Below, piece by piece: positions 24,475 through 37,034 of a stretch of DNA of 64,000 nucleotides. The first letter of the stretch is position 1. Every line of letters begins with the position of its first letter. The notes beneath the pieces were generated by a model. That model saw only the letters and a list, made by a program, of their open reading frames with translations. It made no database searches and was not told the DNA's origin. Location: NCBI RefSeq assembly GCF_954871325.1, contig NC_088776.1:53090569-53154568 (forward strand), given 5' to 3'. The stretch comes from Gordionus sp. m RMFG-2023. Lineage: Eukaryota; Nematomorpha; Gordioida; Chordodea; Parachordodidae. The position numbers and the translations under genes are program-made.

Positions 24475-26450
24475 GTTAATGATGTTGTTATCATATATTA
24501 TTTTTTTTATAAGTTAATCTATGGTAAATGAATACGTAGGTAATTTATAAATATATAATATATATGTAAATTAGGAAAATGTATGATATAGGTAATGAAT
24601 AAATAATTAAGCGTTAACTAAAGAAATAAGAAACGGGGAAAAGGGGAAGGGGAAAGGGATAAATCATGAATAATTAATATTTAGAATTTTATTAAAATGT
24701 TTATTTTGTTCAATATAATATTAATGCATTCACCGAACATGAATCACCTTTAAACCGATATTAGCCAATATTATCAACCGAACTTAAACTGAACTCATAA
24801 AAATTTGTCATCTGAATCTGATCCGAACCTTAAAAAATTACTAAGAACGGATCTTTTGATATTTAAACTCTTTTAAAAATGTTCAAAATGACATTTTTTT
24901 AAGGTAAAAAAAGATATTTTTAGAGGGGCTCTTCAAATTTTTCACGGGGCTTTCCCTACTGACGATATTGAATCACTGATTATATTAGATTCTTATAAAG
25001 TTTTCATTTTTATAAAAAAAAATTTTTTAAAAAAATTTTAAATTATAAAAGTTTATAACTTTTTACTAATTTCAAATTCTTCTTTAGAGTGACATATTGA
25101 ATACATTTTAGGAGAAAAGGAGTGGGGATGTCTAGGGGTGATCTTATTAACGTACATATGATATTTAGGAGAATAGGCGAATTTCCGAATTGGGGAGGGG
25201 TTGGTTACACCTATGAATCTAGTAAATCCTATCTATAAGGAGATAAAAATTAAAATTTGTTATAATCTTGGTTAAAAAAAAATTAAATAAAATTCATTCG
25301 TTAAATTTATTTCAGAAATAATTTTAATAATCCAATTAGAATGATCTATTAGAAAAAAGTTCACGTAATTGATTGAGAATGATGAAAGCAAATTTTATCA
25401 CTATTTTTTATCGTTATCCTCGAAATCAAAGATGCTCATAGTGGTATATACAAATGGTAATTTTTTAACATATGGTTAGTGTTATGACTTATGGGTTTTG
25501 TTGCAGAAAACCTCGATTTTATTCTTTTTGAACATTTAAAATCATAATTTTAGCTAAAAAATATTACCTAAGCCTCGAGATTTCGTATTAGTTAACAGAG
25601 GTTTGGCCTCATTTGATCAAATCTTAAGGCTTAGGAAAAAAAAAGATATTGGTGAAAATCTTGATTTATTTATTTTTAAAAATAGGTAACATTGAGTGTT
25701 TTACACTATATTTATGAATTATAATTTAGAAAGATGAGGCCATTCAGAAACTATTATAGTGTTAGCGTCATGTCTTATTTTTTTCAACTAAAAATTTTTT
25801 TAAGTGTTTTTTTAACATTTTAAAAATTTGATTTTAACGGAAATGTATTTCAGCATGTTTAAAGTATCTGTTATTGGGAAAGCCTGGCCAACTAATTTTT
25901 TCGAAAATAAATTAAAACCGGCTGAGCCAGGCATGTCGTATATATAAAATTTGTGGCCGGGCTGGTCAATTAAAAATTCGGGCCGGGCTTTCACAAAACT
26001 TATTTATATATTTTCTATATAGGATTTCTTTATGAAATTTTTTTTAGTAAAATATAAAAATAATATTCAATTCAAAACAGATTTTTGTAAAATTCCGTTT
26101 CGACCCCCGTCCGCCTACCATTTTTAAAAAAAATGTATCCAAAAAGTTAAATTTATTTTATATTTCTTGTTAAATTAAAAAAATAAAAACGATGAGGATA
26201 AATAGACCCATATTATTAAGATATGATGAATGGAGGATGGAAAGAAGGAAAGAAATGGCACACAACTTTTGGAATTAATGATAAACGGATAATATTAAAA
26301 ACCAACTTTTTATTTTTATTTTTTAAAATATGACATCTTCATTTAAAATATAGCATAATTTATAAAATAAAACTATATTAAAATAACACGTAAAAAAATT
26401 GAAAAAAACAATTTTAAAAATACAAAAATATGAATGATATCTATAAAAAA
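24475..26450. other. Intergenic stretch, block D1
   Basis: Holds one MITE (25477-25692) and a GC-richer patch near 25860-26000 with inverted gcctggcc / ggccgggc motifs, also present in D2 near 53200-53320. That patch may be an old transposon end. No gene is seen. Confidence 0.5.
25477..25692. mobile_element. MITE, copy 4 (decayed)
   Basis: Starts tagtgttatgactta. Contains the family's inner motif pair: cctaagcctcgagatttcg and the complementary-looking aaatcttaaggcttagg. It sits at a point where D2 instead carries a hAT remnant (52.05-52.97 kb). Confidence 0.55.
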
Positions 26451-26521
26451 CATATAGGAGGAGGGAGCAAAAAAAACTCCCATTGAGATCCGAGGAAACT
26501 AAGATAGTTGCCTCGGAATAT
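26451..26521. other. Micro-inversion relative to block D2
   Basis: About 70 bp here, including gatccgaggaaactaagata, occurs as its reverse complement at 53611-53680. The flanks on both sides (aaaacaatttt to the left, gagtt...aaaagagg to the right) align in the direct orientation. Confidence 0.8.
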
Positions 26522-26654
26522 GACGGTTTGAGTTAATAACATTTTAAAAGAGGATTCATGATCAACATTAATTTAAAATATTTTTTTTACTTAAAATTAT
26601 AATTATAGCCTAGGGTCCTATTGGTAGTAACAATTAATTGGGATAAAGTGAAAA

Positions 26655-26909
26655 TCAGAAAAGTCGTATATGGTCTTTTCCCATCAGACAGGGATAAATA
26701 TGACGGAATTCTGAAGGTTTGGATAGTTGGCTAACCCATTTGTTTGAGATTATAGATTTAATAGCTTCATGAAGGCTTAAACTGTTCTTTAGAATATAAA
26801 TAATTAGACTATGTCGACTCTTAAGATTATGGTCTTTCCCACACCCTTTACATTTGTGGAGTTGACATAGGTCACAGCCAAGTCTATACCCTATAGGCAT
26901 CCTCAGCAT
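26655..26909 (-). pseudogene. REL-endonuclease retroelement scrap, block D1
   Basis: The minus strand reads GYRLGCDLCQLHKCKGCG, then SRHSLI and, in a second frame near the lower end, LSLSDGKRPY. This is the zinc knuckle followed by the GKRPDG endonuclease motif of the same retroelement type as at 10.85-13.47 kb, but a different lineage by sequence. It is truncated on both sides and frameshifted. In D2 the GKRPD portion survives at 53930-54050 (LSLSNGKRPDV). The knuckle is gone there, consistent with a deletion in D2. Confidence 0.7.
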
Positions 26910-27870
26910 TATATTTCATTTTATTTTACAAAATATTTTATTCACGATTAATATCAAGAAATGTTAACCTACAGAAATATAATGATATTTTCTAACCAAT
27001 TTCTGACCGGGATTGTTAAGGTGGATAAATCGAATTAAATTTATTTTTCAAGTGTTTTTTGAAATCACACCTATTTATTGTTATTCGATAATATAAAATC
27101 AAGTTTAATCTATAAAATAAGATATTTGAGATATAAATTACATAAGGAAATTTGGTCGTCGGATCTAACTGGAAAATGATTTTATTTTATTTTTTTATTG
27201 ATAACTTTTTTGGACAAAATGATAACTAAAAAAATGTATCATATTAAAATTCGTCGTATGCCATTGAATTCAACATCATAGTCTAAATCGAAACCAAACT
27301 ATTTTTAATGACATCTGAGCTTGATGACTTAATTGGTTCTGTTAAATGTATATATTCTCATTTATTTTGGACTATCGTTATTTTACAAGATCTCGGATTG
27401 AAATTTTACTTTCTAAAATTTGAATCAACCAATGCAGTGGAAGGTGGTATCAAAGAAAATCTTATAGACACTGCACACAGGGGTTGGTTTGTAAATCATC
27501 CCTTCCACAATATAATAAATTGTGCATGGAAGTTTAAATTCTGACCACCTTTAAAATTTTTTATGCTATTTATCTAAATAACTCATAATATTTTCAATAT
27601 TTTCAACAATCTCTCCTAATATCTTGCCGATTATATAATATATAAATTCTCAAAAATTTATCAATGCCTTGTCTTAGAAATATCCTCCCCTCTCCTAAAT
27701 CATTGCCCAATATATTCTTGGCTTTTCTACAATAAATTCTGAAGCAATATACTGCAAAACATCTGTACTTTTAATATCCAGAATAATTATAACATCCTCC
27801 CCCCCCCCCTCTCTCCATCGTACCTGGTATTTTTGAAAGTATTTATTTTCTTTTAAATTTTCGCCAATAA
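26910..27870. other. Gene-free stretch
   Basis: 26910-27520 has no D2 counterpart. From 27526 on it aligns to 54047 onward. A C run at 27797-27808 matches a longer C run in D2 at 54327-54343. No gene is seen. Confidence 0.5.
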
Positions 27871-27890
27871 AATAAAATATCAAGTTTTAT

Positions 27891-28483
27891 TTTAATTTTT
27901 TTTCTTTTTAGCTTTTCACCTTTTCTGATGGTAAGCTCCTTCATTATCTATCTCCTTATTTATTACTCATGCTATCTATTTTTATCTAATTTATATTTCT
28001 ATTTCTGATCGATTCCATTTGTATCTCACACCGGAGTATCGCTATCGAGGCCAAAGTACCTTGCTCTCCCACCGGTGTATCAAATCAATATTGATAGATA
28101 TTCCATCGGAGTATTCCTCACATAAAAGTATCAAATCGACAGATATCCCAATTTTGATCTCCCACCGGAGAATCAATCCCGATGGATCTCCCCCCTGAGT
28201 ATTGTTATCAAGTCCATTGTAACTTGGTATACATTGAGCTTGAACGGCCCCCGAGGTCACCATCATCCTAGCGTTGGCCAGGTCTTATTTGGTTTATTGA
28301 ACAAGAATCCTAGCACCGGGCTGTCCAAGCCTGTCGGTGACCGGGGTGGCATTTCTCAGCTCAGAAATTTATCATAATCCGTCATAGAAGAAAAACCCGA
28401 ATTTTTTAGTTCGTTATCAGGATTGAACCTGGGACTTTCGGTTTCCATGCATACATCATCCACCGGTGGACCATCCCCTGCGA
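27891..28483 (-). mobile_element. tRNA-derived SINE
   Basis: A 593-bp insertion flanked by the perfect 9-bp duplication aagttttat (27882-27890 and 28484-28492). Read on the minus strand it starts with a tRNA-like head. An A-box-like tggtccaccggtgg is followed about 35 bp on by a perfect B box, ggttcaatcc, near 28420. The body holds about four degenerate copies of a ccaccggagtatcaa-type motif spaced 40-60 bp (28030-28170). It ends in an A/T-rich tail at the low-coordinate side. D2 at about 54400-54425 has the unoccupied site. SINEs are RNA polymerase III transcripts spread by a partner LINE's machinery. The partner is not identified. Confidence 0.85.
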
Positions 28484-28685
28484 AAGTTTTATATTATTTA
28501 ATAATCTGTTTAGTTTTTATGTATAATATTATCTTTTCAATAAAATATATTTCATTTTGAAGAAAATAATATAAAGATTTAGTGATAAACATGTAATTTT
28601 TATATTTATGCTGCCTTAACGAGACAACATGCCTTATCTTATTTTTTTTACCTTGTCTGTTATTATAATAGAAAAGCTCATAGGG

Positions 28686-31620
28686 TAGACATGTGCGCCG
28701 ACAGCATTTTTGGCGGCGGCGTTTCTTTTTTGGCGATGAATCGATTTAGACGCTGCCACAAAAATCGGCGGCGGCATCAAATATTTTTCTAATTTACATT
28801 TTTTTAATTAAATTTATAAATTCATTGGAAACACTTTTAAAATAAAATTTATACTTTATTATGTTTATAACTATAATTTAATGATTTCATTAAGTTATAA
28901 TTATTATGAATAAATATTATTTTATTAAGATTTAAAGGACATAATAATGATCTTTTAGAGTTCAGAGTGAGCCCAATAGAAAATGCACACTCGCTAGGTG
29001 TGCTCGTAGCTGGAACGCACAGGACCTTTCTAGCTAATACTGAAAGTTTAGGAAGATCCAATGCTCTTATCTTTTAAAAATCTAAGGCATCTTTTATCTC
29101 CAAATTATAAGGCGAAAATAATGAATAACACTCTTTTTCTAAACTAGTTAAATATTCTTATTGTTCCAGGTTATTGTTTTAAATAGATGAATGTTTCGTA
29201 GCCAATGACTTAAGATAATCGAGTTTTGAAGCAACTTCCGTCGTTTCAGATTCGTTTAATTCGTCCGTGTAAGGCCGTAGAGAGGTATCGTGTTGACATA
29301 AAAATTTAACCGGAGTAATATTTTTTTTCCTTTAAATATTCATTTACTATGTTTATAGATTGAAAACGAGGATCCAAAAGTGCTCCTAACACCTAAGTAA
29401 AAAAATATAAGAAAGAGAAATAATATATAAAAAATAATTTTTGTATTTTAAAATACTACCTGAAGATCGGTTATTAAAAATCTATGATCAAATTTAGTAA
29501 GCATATTTTGTTTAAGGGATGCTATGGGAGGACTATCATATTCTTTTACAATTAAATGATTATTAATTTCACTACGAAATAATAAGGCTAAATTTATAGT
29601 AGTAAAAATTCAATAGTTTTTTTGAAGGTTTTAAGAAAATTTAAAAGTTCATGCACCAAGTCCCAATCGGAGTTAAATAATTTGAGATCCGGTTTCTCCA
29701 TTCTATAAAGAATATTTATAGGATTTTTGTTATTGCCAGTCACACTTTCCAGCATTATTAAAATACTATGCCAACGTGTAGGCACATTTAATTTTAAAGT
29801 TTTATGTTTTTTCTCATATGATTTTTGATTTTCACTATCATCATCAAACCACAAATGATCTTCATAAAAAGTATCATTATCATCCAAATCTAAAATATCT
29901 GATGTATATGATATCGATTCAAAACATTTTCTATTTTCTTATTTTCAAAATCCGCTGTTTTGAATCTTAAGGCAACTCTAACTTCTGTTACTTTTTTAAT
30001 GAGATTTTCTATTTTATTAACCTTTTTTATTACATCGACTGTCACTAGATTATGTAATCCCTGCTCCAAACATAAATGATGGTCATATTCTCCTAGACGA
30101 ACACTTTTCTTTACATTGGGTCCTGCTTCCGTAACCATTTGAATTTTCTTGGACCCTAAATCAAACTCATTTTCAACTTTTTCTATCTCGGAAAAAATAG
30201 TTTCAGCGGTATGTTTTTGAGTGACATGATGTGTCGCCAATGTATAAAATACAATATTAAAATTATTATCTATTTAGTGAAATGTAAAGGTGATATAATT
30301 TCGCTGTCTATATTTGTCGGTCCATATATCTAAAGTTATAGCACAAAATGGAGTTTTATTAATTTGTTGGCATATGTATGCTTTCATTGATAAATAAACA
30401 TCATCTAATCCACTCCGGCTAAGTGTAGTTCTATCTGGTTAATTCTTTGGTATCTGAAATAATGCTATACTTCTACATAATAAAAAGTTAATAATAAAAA
30501 TATTATGCCATGAAAAATTCTAAATGAGGGATGTTATAAAATAATTTAAATATCTTAACAGTTAAAAATTAAGATTGCCCTATAAAAAATTATAATGATT
30601 TTAAAAATAACCTTTAGAAAATCTTGCAATCCAGTATTATTTATAGAAGAGAATGGCATTAAATCCTTGCAACACATGAGAACATAATTCCTTAACAGAA
30701 TCCATTTTTTTATCTTTTATAGGGTCAGTTGTATCTTTTACAATGGGTTTGAAAAATAACTTTAAATTTTTTTTAAATATTTCTTCTTTACATGATATAC
30801 CATGTTTGTCAAGTAAATGTTTTATTATATTTGATGTGCTGATATTTTTTTGAAAAAGATTTGATTGGATAACTAATTAAAAATTTGCAAATATTTTTAA
30901 AATAATCAAAAATTTTACTCTGAAAACGAATAATTATTTTCTTCCTCACCATCTTTATCAAGTGTTATTTGCAAGCATATATTACAAAAGATTTTATCTG
31001 CAACACTGATTCTCTTATTATTTGTGTCAGTTTTTAATATTAAGGATCCAAAATGTTTCCATGCAAAAGAAGGCTTTGCTAGGAAGGATATACTATATTT
31101 TGTTACAGGATATTGCAATGCTGCATCCATCATAATTGTTTTAGTCCTGCTTTTTATATATGTTATAATGGCAACAAAATATAAATCATTAATTCAAATT
31201 TCCTATTATGATAAACAATAAATTTTATATAACGAGTTGCAAATTATTTGAAGCATCAAAAATTAAAAGAATAAAATATAGATTTACCTTTTCAAATTTA
31301 ATGTCCTAATCTTATTTTATCTAGCACGTTTGTCACAAACCTGCCCAAAGTGAACGAATATGGATTGTTACAAATCAAATTTACAGCAAATAATATTTAT
31401 TAATTAAAAAAAATATCATCGCATTTTTTAATAATTCAAAAAATATTTAATATTTTTTCTTCTAATTAAAATTCATAAATAATATAATAAATTAATAATT
31501 AAAAATTTGTATCACGCCGCCACGCCGCCGAATTTTTACATCGGCGGCGGCGTGTTGAGCACCGACACTTATTTAGCGTACGGCGTCGGCGTGGCATTTG
31601 ACCGGCGGTGCACATGTCTA
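28686..31620 (-). mobile_element. hAT element with BED-finger transposase, block D1 only
   Basis: The termini are tagacatgtgcgccg and its complement at the right end (gcacatgtcta). GC-rich ggcggcggcg subterminal stretches lie inside both ends. The flanks tcataggg and ctataggg form an 8-bp target duplication with two changes. D2 at about 54605 (cttatatagggtaat) is unoccupied. The element is 2.9 kb and encodes a decayed transposase on the minus strand. Confidence 0.88.
28849..31133 (-). pseudogene. hAT transposase (ZBED-like), decayed
   Basis: In order on the minus strand: a BED zinc-finger half (SFAWKHFGSL and FCNICLQ near 31080-30970); the catalytic-domain segment AITLDIWTDKYRQRNY near 30345-30300; VTEAGPNVKKSVRLGEYDHH and GLHNLVTVDVIKKV (30240-29890); LNVPTRWHSILIMLE near 29800; and the dimerisation segment VPATSTPSECAFSIG near 29010-28970. 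Several in-frame stops and frame changes separate them. There may also be introns. Normally it would bind the element ends as a dimer and catalyse excision and reinsertion. This copy is dead. Confidence 0.85.
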
Positions 31621-31628
31621 CTATAGGG

Positions 31629-32784
31629 TAATTTGGCGAAAAGAAAGAAGGAAAAATAGAAAGCAGTCGTGTGCCATAAAACATCAATACGGCATTAAAA
31701 AACTCAGAGACTGAAATGATAGATTTCTGTTAAGAAAATATATGTAGCCGACTAGAAAAAAAGATAAAAGGCTTAAAAATATAGCAATTAACTATAAATA
31801 GTTATTACTAAAAATATTTTGTTAAAACACATCACCACATGTAGGAACATTAGAGCGTGTGAATGAAGTTTCTTGGTAAAATTGTATTGTTGCAAAAATG
31901 ATTTTTCTCTACAAAGAAGGTTAGCCAACTAAAAATCTTTTAAAGTAATCAATTTATACTTATAATAATGGACAACTTATCATATGTTAACTCCAATAAA
32001 GTTGTCCGGATCGTGTATCTCTATAGAAATTTATGAGTAATAAATTAAAACCAACTTATAGCAATTATAAACAATGCCCAAATCTTATTAAAATAAAATA
32101 AGCTTAAAATAAATTTTAATGGATAAAAAGCTAATCCAAATCATGCTCCATCTATATACTTACTATTAGCACAAAAATATTTAGGTTAACGTAAAAAAAA
32201 ACTGGCCCCGCCTGGGATCGAAATTTTTTTAGTAAGATTCTACGCATAAATTATTATCCAAATTTTAAAGCCTGGACATATTGACCGATGAAAATAATAA
32301 TTTAAATTAAAATAAATCTTTATTCAAATTTAATCATTTATATTTAACATGGATAATGAAAAAAACATAATTTGATAGAAGTCTAAATAAATTTTAAACA
32401 CTGGACTTGCGGGATAAAAAATACAAGAAGTGGGTATATCAAATTATCAGTTTGATTTGACGAGATCTTCTTGGATCCAGATCGGGGAGCTTAAAATATG
32501 TTAGCCTAAGATCCAGATTCGAATGGCTGAAATGGTAATATTTTATTCTGATAATATTGAACTCCGATATCGATTAGATTTCATATTTTACAATTAAAAA
32601 ATTATCCAAAAAATGTTCTAACATAATCTTTTCAATTTCTATTTTGTTTTATAGTTGTGAATTATTAGTAGAATCGGCCGAAGTTTTCGTAGTAGTTATT
32701 AATATCTATTGGAAGAATAATGTGTAAAATATAGTTTATATTTTTTTTTCAATTCATTCTATTAACATCTATTAGTTCAACTTT
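31629..32784. other. Strongly conserved intergenic stretch downstream of B1
   Basis: Aligns closely with 54605-55854 over its whole length, clearly better by eye than most other inter-block intergenic sequence. No gene is recognised. Confidence 0.55.
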
Positions 32785-34034
32785 TTAGGTATTAGCTAAT
32801 ACTAGCAAAGGGTTTATCCATCTTAAGCAACAAAACCAAATAGAAAAACTGTGAATGCTAGCATGAACCTTCTCACTACTTACATCCAATTTATTTGTCA
32901 TTATCATAATATATAATCCGAATAAAGGAATGGAACATATTAAGTAAGCGCCTATCAATTGACATATCAAACGCATAGCCTTGTCTGTTCCTCTATTAGA
33001 AATTGAATTGTGAAATAGATTATTTGTTATATTTTTAGACGATTTGAGGAAGTACGCCAGGTAGCTGTACAGGATTATGGAAATGGTGAAAGGAAATATT
33101 ATACCTGTTTTTAAATTTTTAAAGGTGTAAATAATTATATGACATATCTAGAAAAGGTTAAATTTTGTTATTAAAGTTTAAAACGGTTTAAAAATATTAT
33201 CGTTATTTTTAGTTTTAATGCTTAGATATTCTATTGCAAGGTTAATCAATAAAACTTTATTGTAAATAGAATCAAAATAATGCTCCTTGCTATATATATA
33301 TATGTAAATTATAAACCTGTCATCAAGAACCATATAAAATTATTTCTCAGCAACCTAACGCTAAGTCTACAATCCTGTCTATAAGAAGTCGCGTCAAATA
33401 TCTTGACTGTTAAAAAAAATGTAGGTAAGATCATAACAGCCAGAATAATAATTAAAATTCCCCATTTAATATTTTTGTTATCAGCTTTGTATTTCAAAGG
33501 TAACACTATGGCCTGAAACCTATTAACAGCTATAGCCAGGATACTGAAAGAGCTTAGATAGGTAAATGCTTCCTTGAAGTACCATAGAATAGCTACTTCC
33601 TTGCACAAAATATTCTTTGTGGAATTGCTAGATTGCACGCTAAGTTGGGCATAGAACGATACATGAATTTGAATTGGCAAGCAAATAAGGGCTGACAATA
33701 TATCGCCACAAGCTCTGAAAGAGAAATAGCACTGGACCGGAAATTCAAAATACTGTTTAATAGTAGTATAAATATTTGTATTGATCTTACTTGCTCTTTT
33801 AAATGAACTACCTTTGACTTGATTTAAAGAATTTCCAATAACGCGTCTTCTGATTAAATGGAATCTGCCAAGAATAGATTTATCATAGAGAGTCCAGAAA
33901 AAAAGGGAATTGGTTAACAGCGTTATTACCACCTGGAATATGTATAGAGGAACAAATATTGTTTTGTAATTATTAAAATTCTCTTGGGTTAAGATTTCTT
34001 CGATAACATTTATAGAATTATTTTTATGAGACAT
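32785..34034 (-). CDS. B1: B-type class A GPCR, two exons
   Basis: Exon 1 is 34034-33317 and exon 2 is 33104-32785. The 212-bp intron is phase 1, with ACAG|GTTTAT and AAACAG|GT boundaries. The product is 345 aa. TM1 lies near 25-50 with N42 as N1.50, and TM2 around FRACGDILSALICLP with D111 as D2.50. TM3 ends AIAVNRFQAIV, so DRY is NRF. Cysteines C144 and the one in ECL2 (YRQDCRLS) can form the usual disulfide. TM6 has LICSIPLFG (CxxP), and TM7 reads RWINPLLVLANT and then stops. The N-terminus has possible N-glycosylation at NNSI, and NSTK lies outside TM3. The first intracellular loop is about 45 residues longer than usual. There is no cytoplasmic tail or helix 8, unlike A2. It is predicted to be a plasma-membrane receptor coupled to G proteins. 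The ligand is unknown. Confidence 0.88.
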
Positions 34035-35076
34035 TTTATAAAATGAAAATATTCACATTTAATCTGTTATTAAATAAATGTGTAATTTTATAAAACAAAA
34101 ATATTATTTTTAGATGATAAACTTCTACACTATTCGAAAAAATTATAAATTAATTTAGAGTAAAATAAAAAAGTGTTGTTAGGGAGGGGTAGGGATAATA
34201 TTAATTAATTTTTGATATAAATTATTAATTAAGAATCAATAAATTAAAATAAACATTATATTTTAAATATAATATTAGAATTGAAAGAAAGATTTGATAT
34301 TATACACCTTAAAATATATTATTTTATAATTAGACGATAGTTCATGTGGAGAATTTATATTGATTATCTTAAAAGCAAATAAATGTTATCCAACAATATA
34401 TATAATAACCCTTTAAAATCAATCGCAACCTTTATATTCAAAAATAAGCCGTTTTGAATAGTTCTAAATCGAAGAGACGAATTTGGATAATTCAAATATA
34501 TGACAAATAATCGTTTTATTAAAATCCAATTTTGAATAATTATTAATATGTTTTTATATAAAAATTTAAAATCATTTATCATGTTGAAAAAATATCTGCC
34601 AATATGATAGATTATATGATAAGCGAGGATATCAAACTTTTTTTTAGTTGGAACATTTGAAAACCAACAAATTCACACAGCTTTAAAAAGAAATAATTAA
34701 AAAAAATATATCTTTTTCAAAATGAGATTAGTAAATAAAACAGCTTTTTGAATTTAAAATTGATAATGATTTAGTAATGCAAACCCTTTTTTCGTCGTTC
34801 ATTAAACAAAAGGTGATTGTTTGGAGATCAACATTTAGTTATTTTTTTTTTTAAAAAGGGGCGTTTTCAAATTAGTAAACCCTTTCATTCAAATCCACGG
34901 TTTTAATGGAAATTTAGATATGAGCGACTTAATCGAAAGCAATTTTATGAAAGAGGTCTAAACCCGCCTCGCGATACATATTTATCCGGGTTTGATGGGC
35001 TGCTGATATATCGTCCCCTATTCGGTCAGTGGTCTTGTTTTAGCTAAAACAATTTTAAATTTCTAAAGCTTTTGGG
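34035..35076. other. Gene-free stretch upstream of B1
   Basis: Aligns to 57108-58170 in D2. It should include the B1 promoter, but no element is recognised. Confidence 0.5.
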
Positions 35077-35724
35077 TTCACAACCAGGGTTGCCATGTCT
35101 CCCCCCATCAGTGGGAGTCTCCCACAATTTTTTAGTTTACCCACATACATCTCACTCCCACAAAACTCCCACAATTAGAAATCTCCCACAAAAAGCTCCC
35201 ACAATTTTTTAATTTCTCCCTTTAATTTTTTTTTTAGCATTTTAATGTTTTTAATATATAAATAATAATTTTGAAGTATTTGATTATTTTTATATTTTTA
35301 AAATAAATTTTAAATATTTATTCGAAAAATATGTCTAGTTCTTTTATTTTATTTTTCCGCTCTAAAATATATTTATTTTTTTATAAAATTCTCCAATTCT
35401 CCACTCGACATTTTCAAAATTTTTGTGTTAGAAAGAATAGAAGTTAGAACAGTATGTATAATTATTATAAATATATTTTAAATTACTCAATATATTTTAT
35501 ATCGTTATCTAGAATTGCAGTGCTCCACTCGACATTTTCCATATGTGTTAGAAGAATAGAACTTTTAGAAGTGGATATTATTCTAATCTCTAATTCTTTT
35601 AAATAAAGTTAGTGGATGAATAATATTGATTAAATAATATTATTCACTACTTACTTTTATACTATTCCATAAAGTATATGTCAAGCAAAAGATTATAAAT
35701 ATAATTAATATATTATTCAACAAT

Positions 35725-36845
35725 AGCTAAAAATCAAAGTGTATTTACCGAATTGAGGCAGCACAATAATGAATTAATACCAATTGGCTGTATATGCCAT
35801 ATACTGCATAATTCTTGCAAGAAGGCAATGAATGTACTATCTGTAGATGTCGAAGTAATTGTGATGAAATGTTTTAACGAATTTAGTTCATCAACTAAAA
35901 GAGCCACTGAATTAAAAGAATTGGTGGAGTGGTCTGATTTGGAATGGTGTGAGTTGTTGCGATATGTACCTATCAGGTGGTTATTATTAATACCTGCCAT
36001 CGAGAGAATTTTAAAATTTTACGAACCCTTAAAGAAATACTTCTTAAATAAAGATTTTAAAAGCTGTCCTAAAATTTTGAAAATTTTTTCGAGGATGAAA
36101 TGTCCGAAGCATATTTGGGATTAATTTCACATTTAGGAAATCTACTTCATGTAGTTAATATTCAGTTGCAATCAGAAGATTCTTTATTGATAAAGATTCA
36201 CAAAATCATGCTACAACTCTGTTCATCTCTACAGTTAAAAATAGATAATAAATTTTATGGCGCTATTGCTAAAAATATCATATTAAAATGTTAAAATATT
36301 ACTATAATTAACGTATTTTTAAATGAAGCAAATATTTTTATTAAGACAATTTTGGAATATTTACAATCATGATTTGATTTTAATAACTCTATTTACAAGT
36401 GTATAAATATTATGACCTTGGAACAGAAACCATCATTTGATAGTTTTTGTAATTTAATAAATATATTAAAATTACCGATAGACATTGAAGCCTTGTTTGA
36501 AGAGATTGTAATTTTTTCCATTTTTTATGATTCGCCAGAATACTTAAAGTTAGATGGTCTAAAAGCAGAGGAGAAATGGGTGAAATTTTTTCGTAATAAC
36601 AATAAACCCCCATGCTTGGAAAAAATTTGCGAGTATGTTTTCTCCTTATCTCATTCTAATGCTCATCGGAGCGCATTTTTAGCCTGATGAGGACTGCCTG
36701 GAGAAAGGAGAGAAATCGAATTGCTTTAACAACATTAGAGGCCGAGTTAATGGTTAAACAAAATTATAAAATGTCATGCCAGGAATTTTATAAATATCTT
36801 AATAACGACGGTAAACGTTTGTTCCATTATTTAAATCTCAAATAA
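35725..36845 (+). pseudogene. hAT transposase, 5'-truncated copy inside the foldback element
   Basis: The plus strand reads NQSVFTELRQHNNELIPIGC, CHILHNSCKKAMNVL, RYVPIRWLLLIPAIERIL and KFYEPLKKYFLN. Then, after a frame change near 36100, it reads SEAYLGLISHLGNLLHVVN and, further on, ALFEEIVIFSIFYDS. This matches the C-terminal two thirds of the 'RWLSLxPAIERIL' hAT-type transposases found as ZMYM/KIAA-like hypothetical proteins. It starts abruptly in mid-protein and has several breaks. Confidence 0.75.
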
Positions 36846-37034
36846 AATATAATTAACTATAACTATTTGACATTCTATATTTTATAAAATCTTATTTATA
36901 CATTTGCATAAAATCAAATGAGAATATTTTGGCAAATCATAAAAATAAAGAAGCATTACAATCACCTCAAACATGACATCATATTAAATCTTATTAATAA
37001 TTATCCGATAATAGTAATAATATTCTTACTTTGG

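Noticed and set aside
31499-31687. 62-codon Arg-rich minus-strand open frame
   Set aside because: It is the translation of the GC-rich gccgccg subterminal repeat of the hAT element at 28686-31620.
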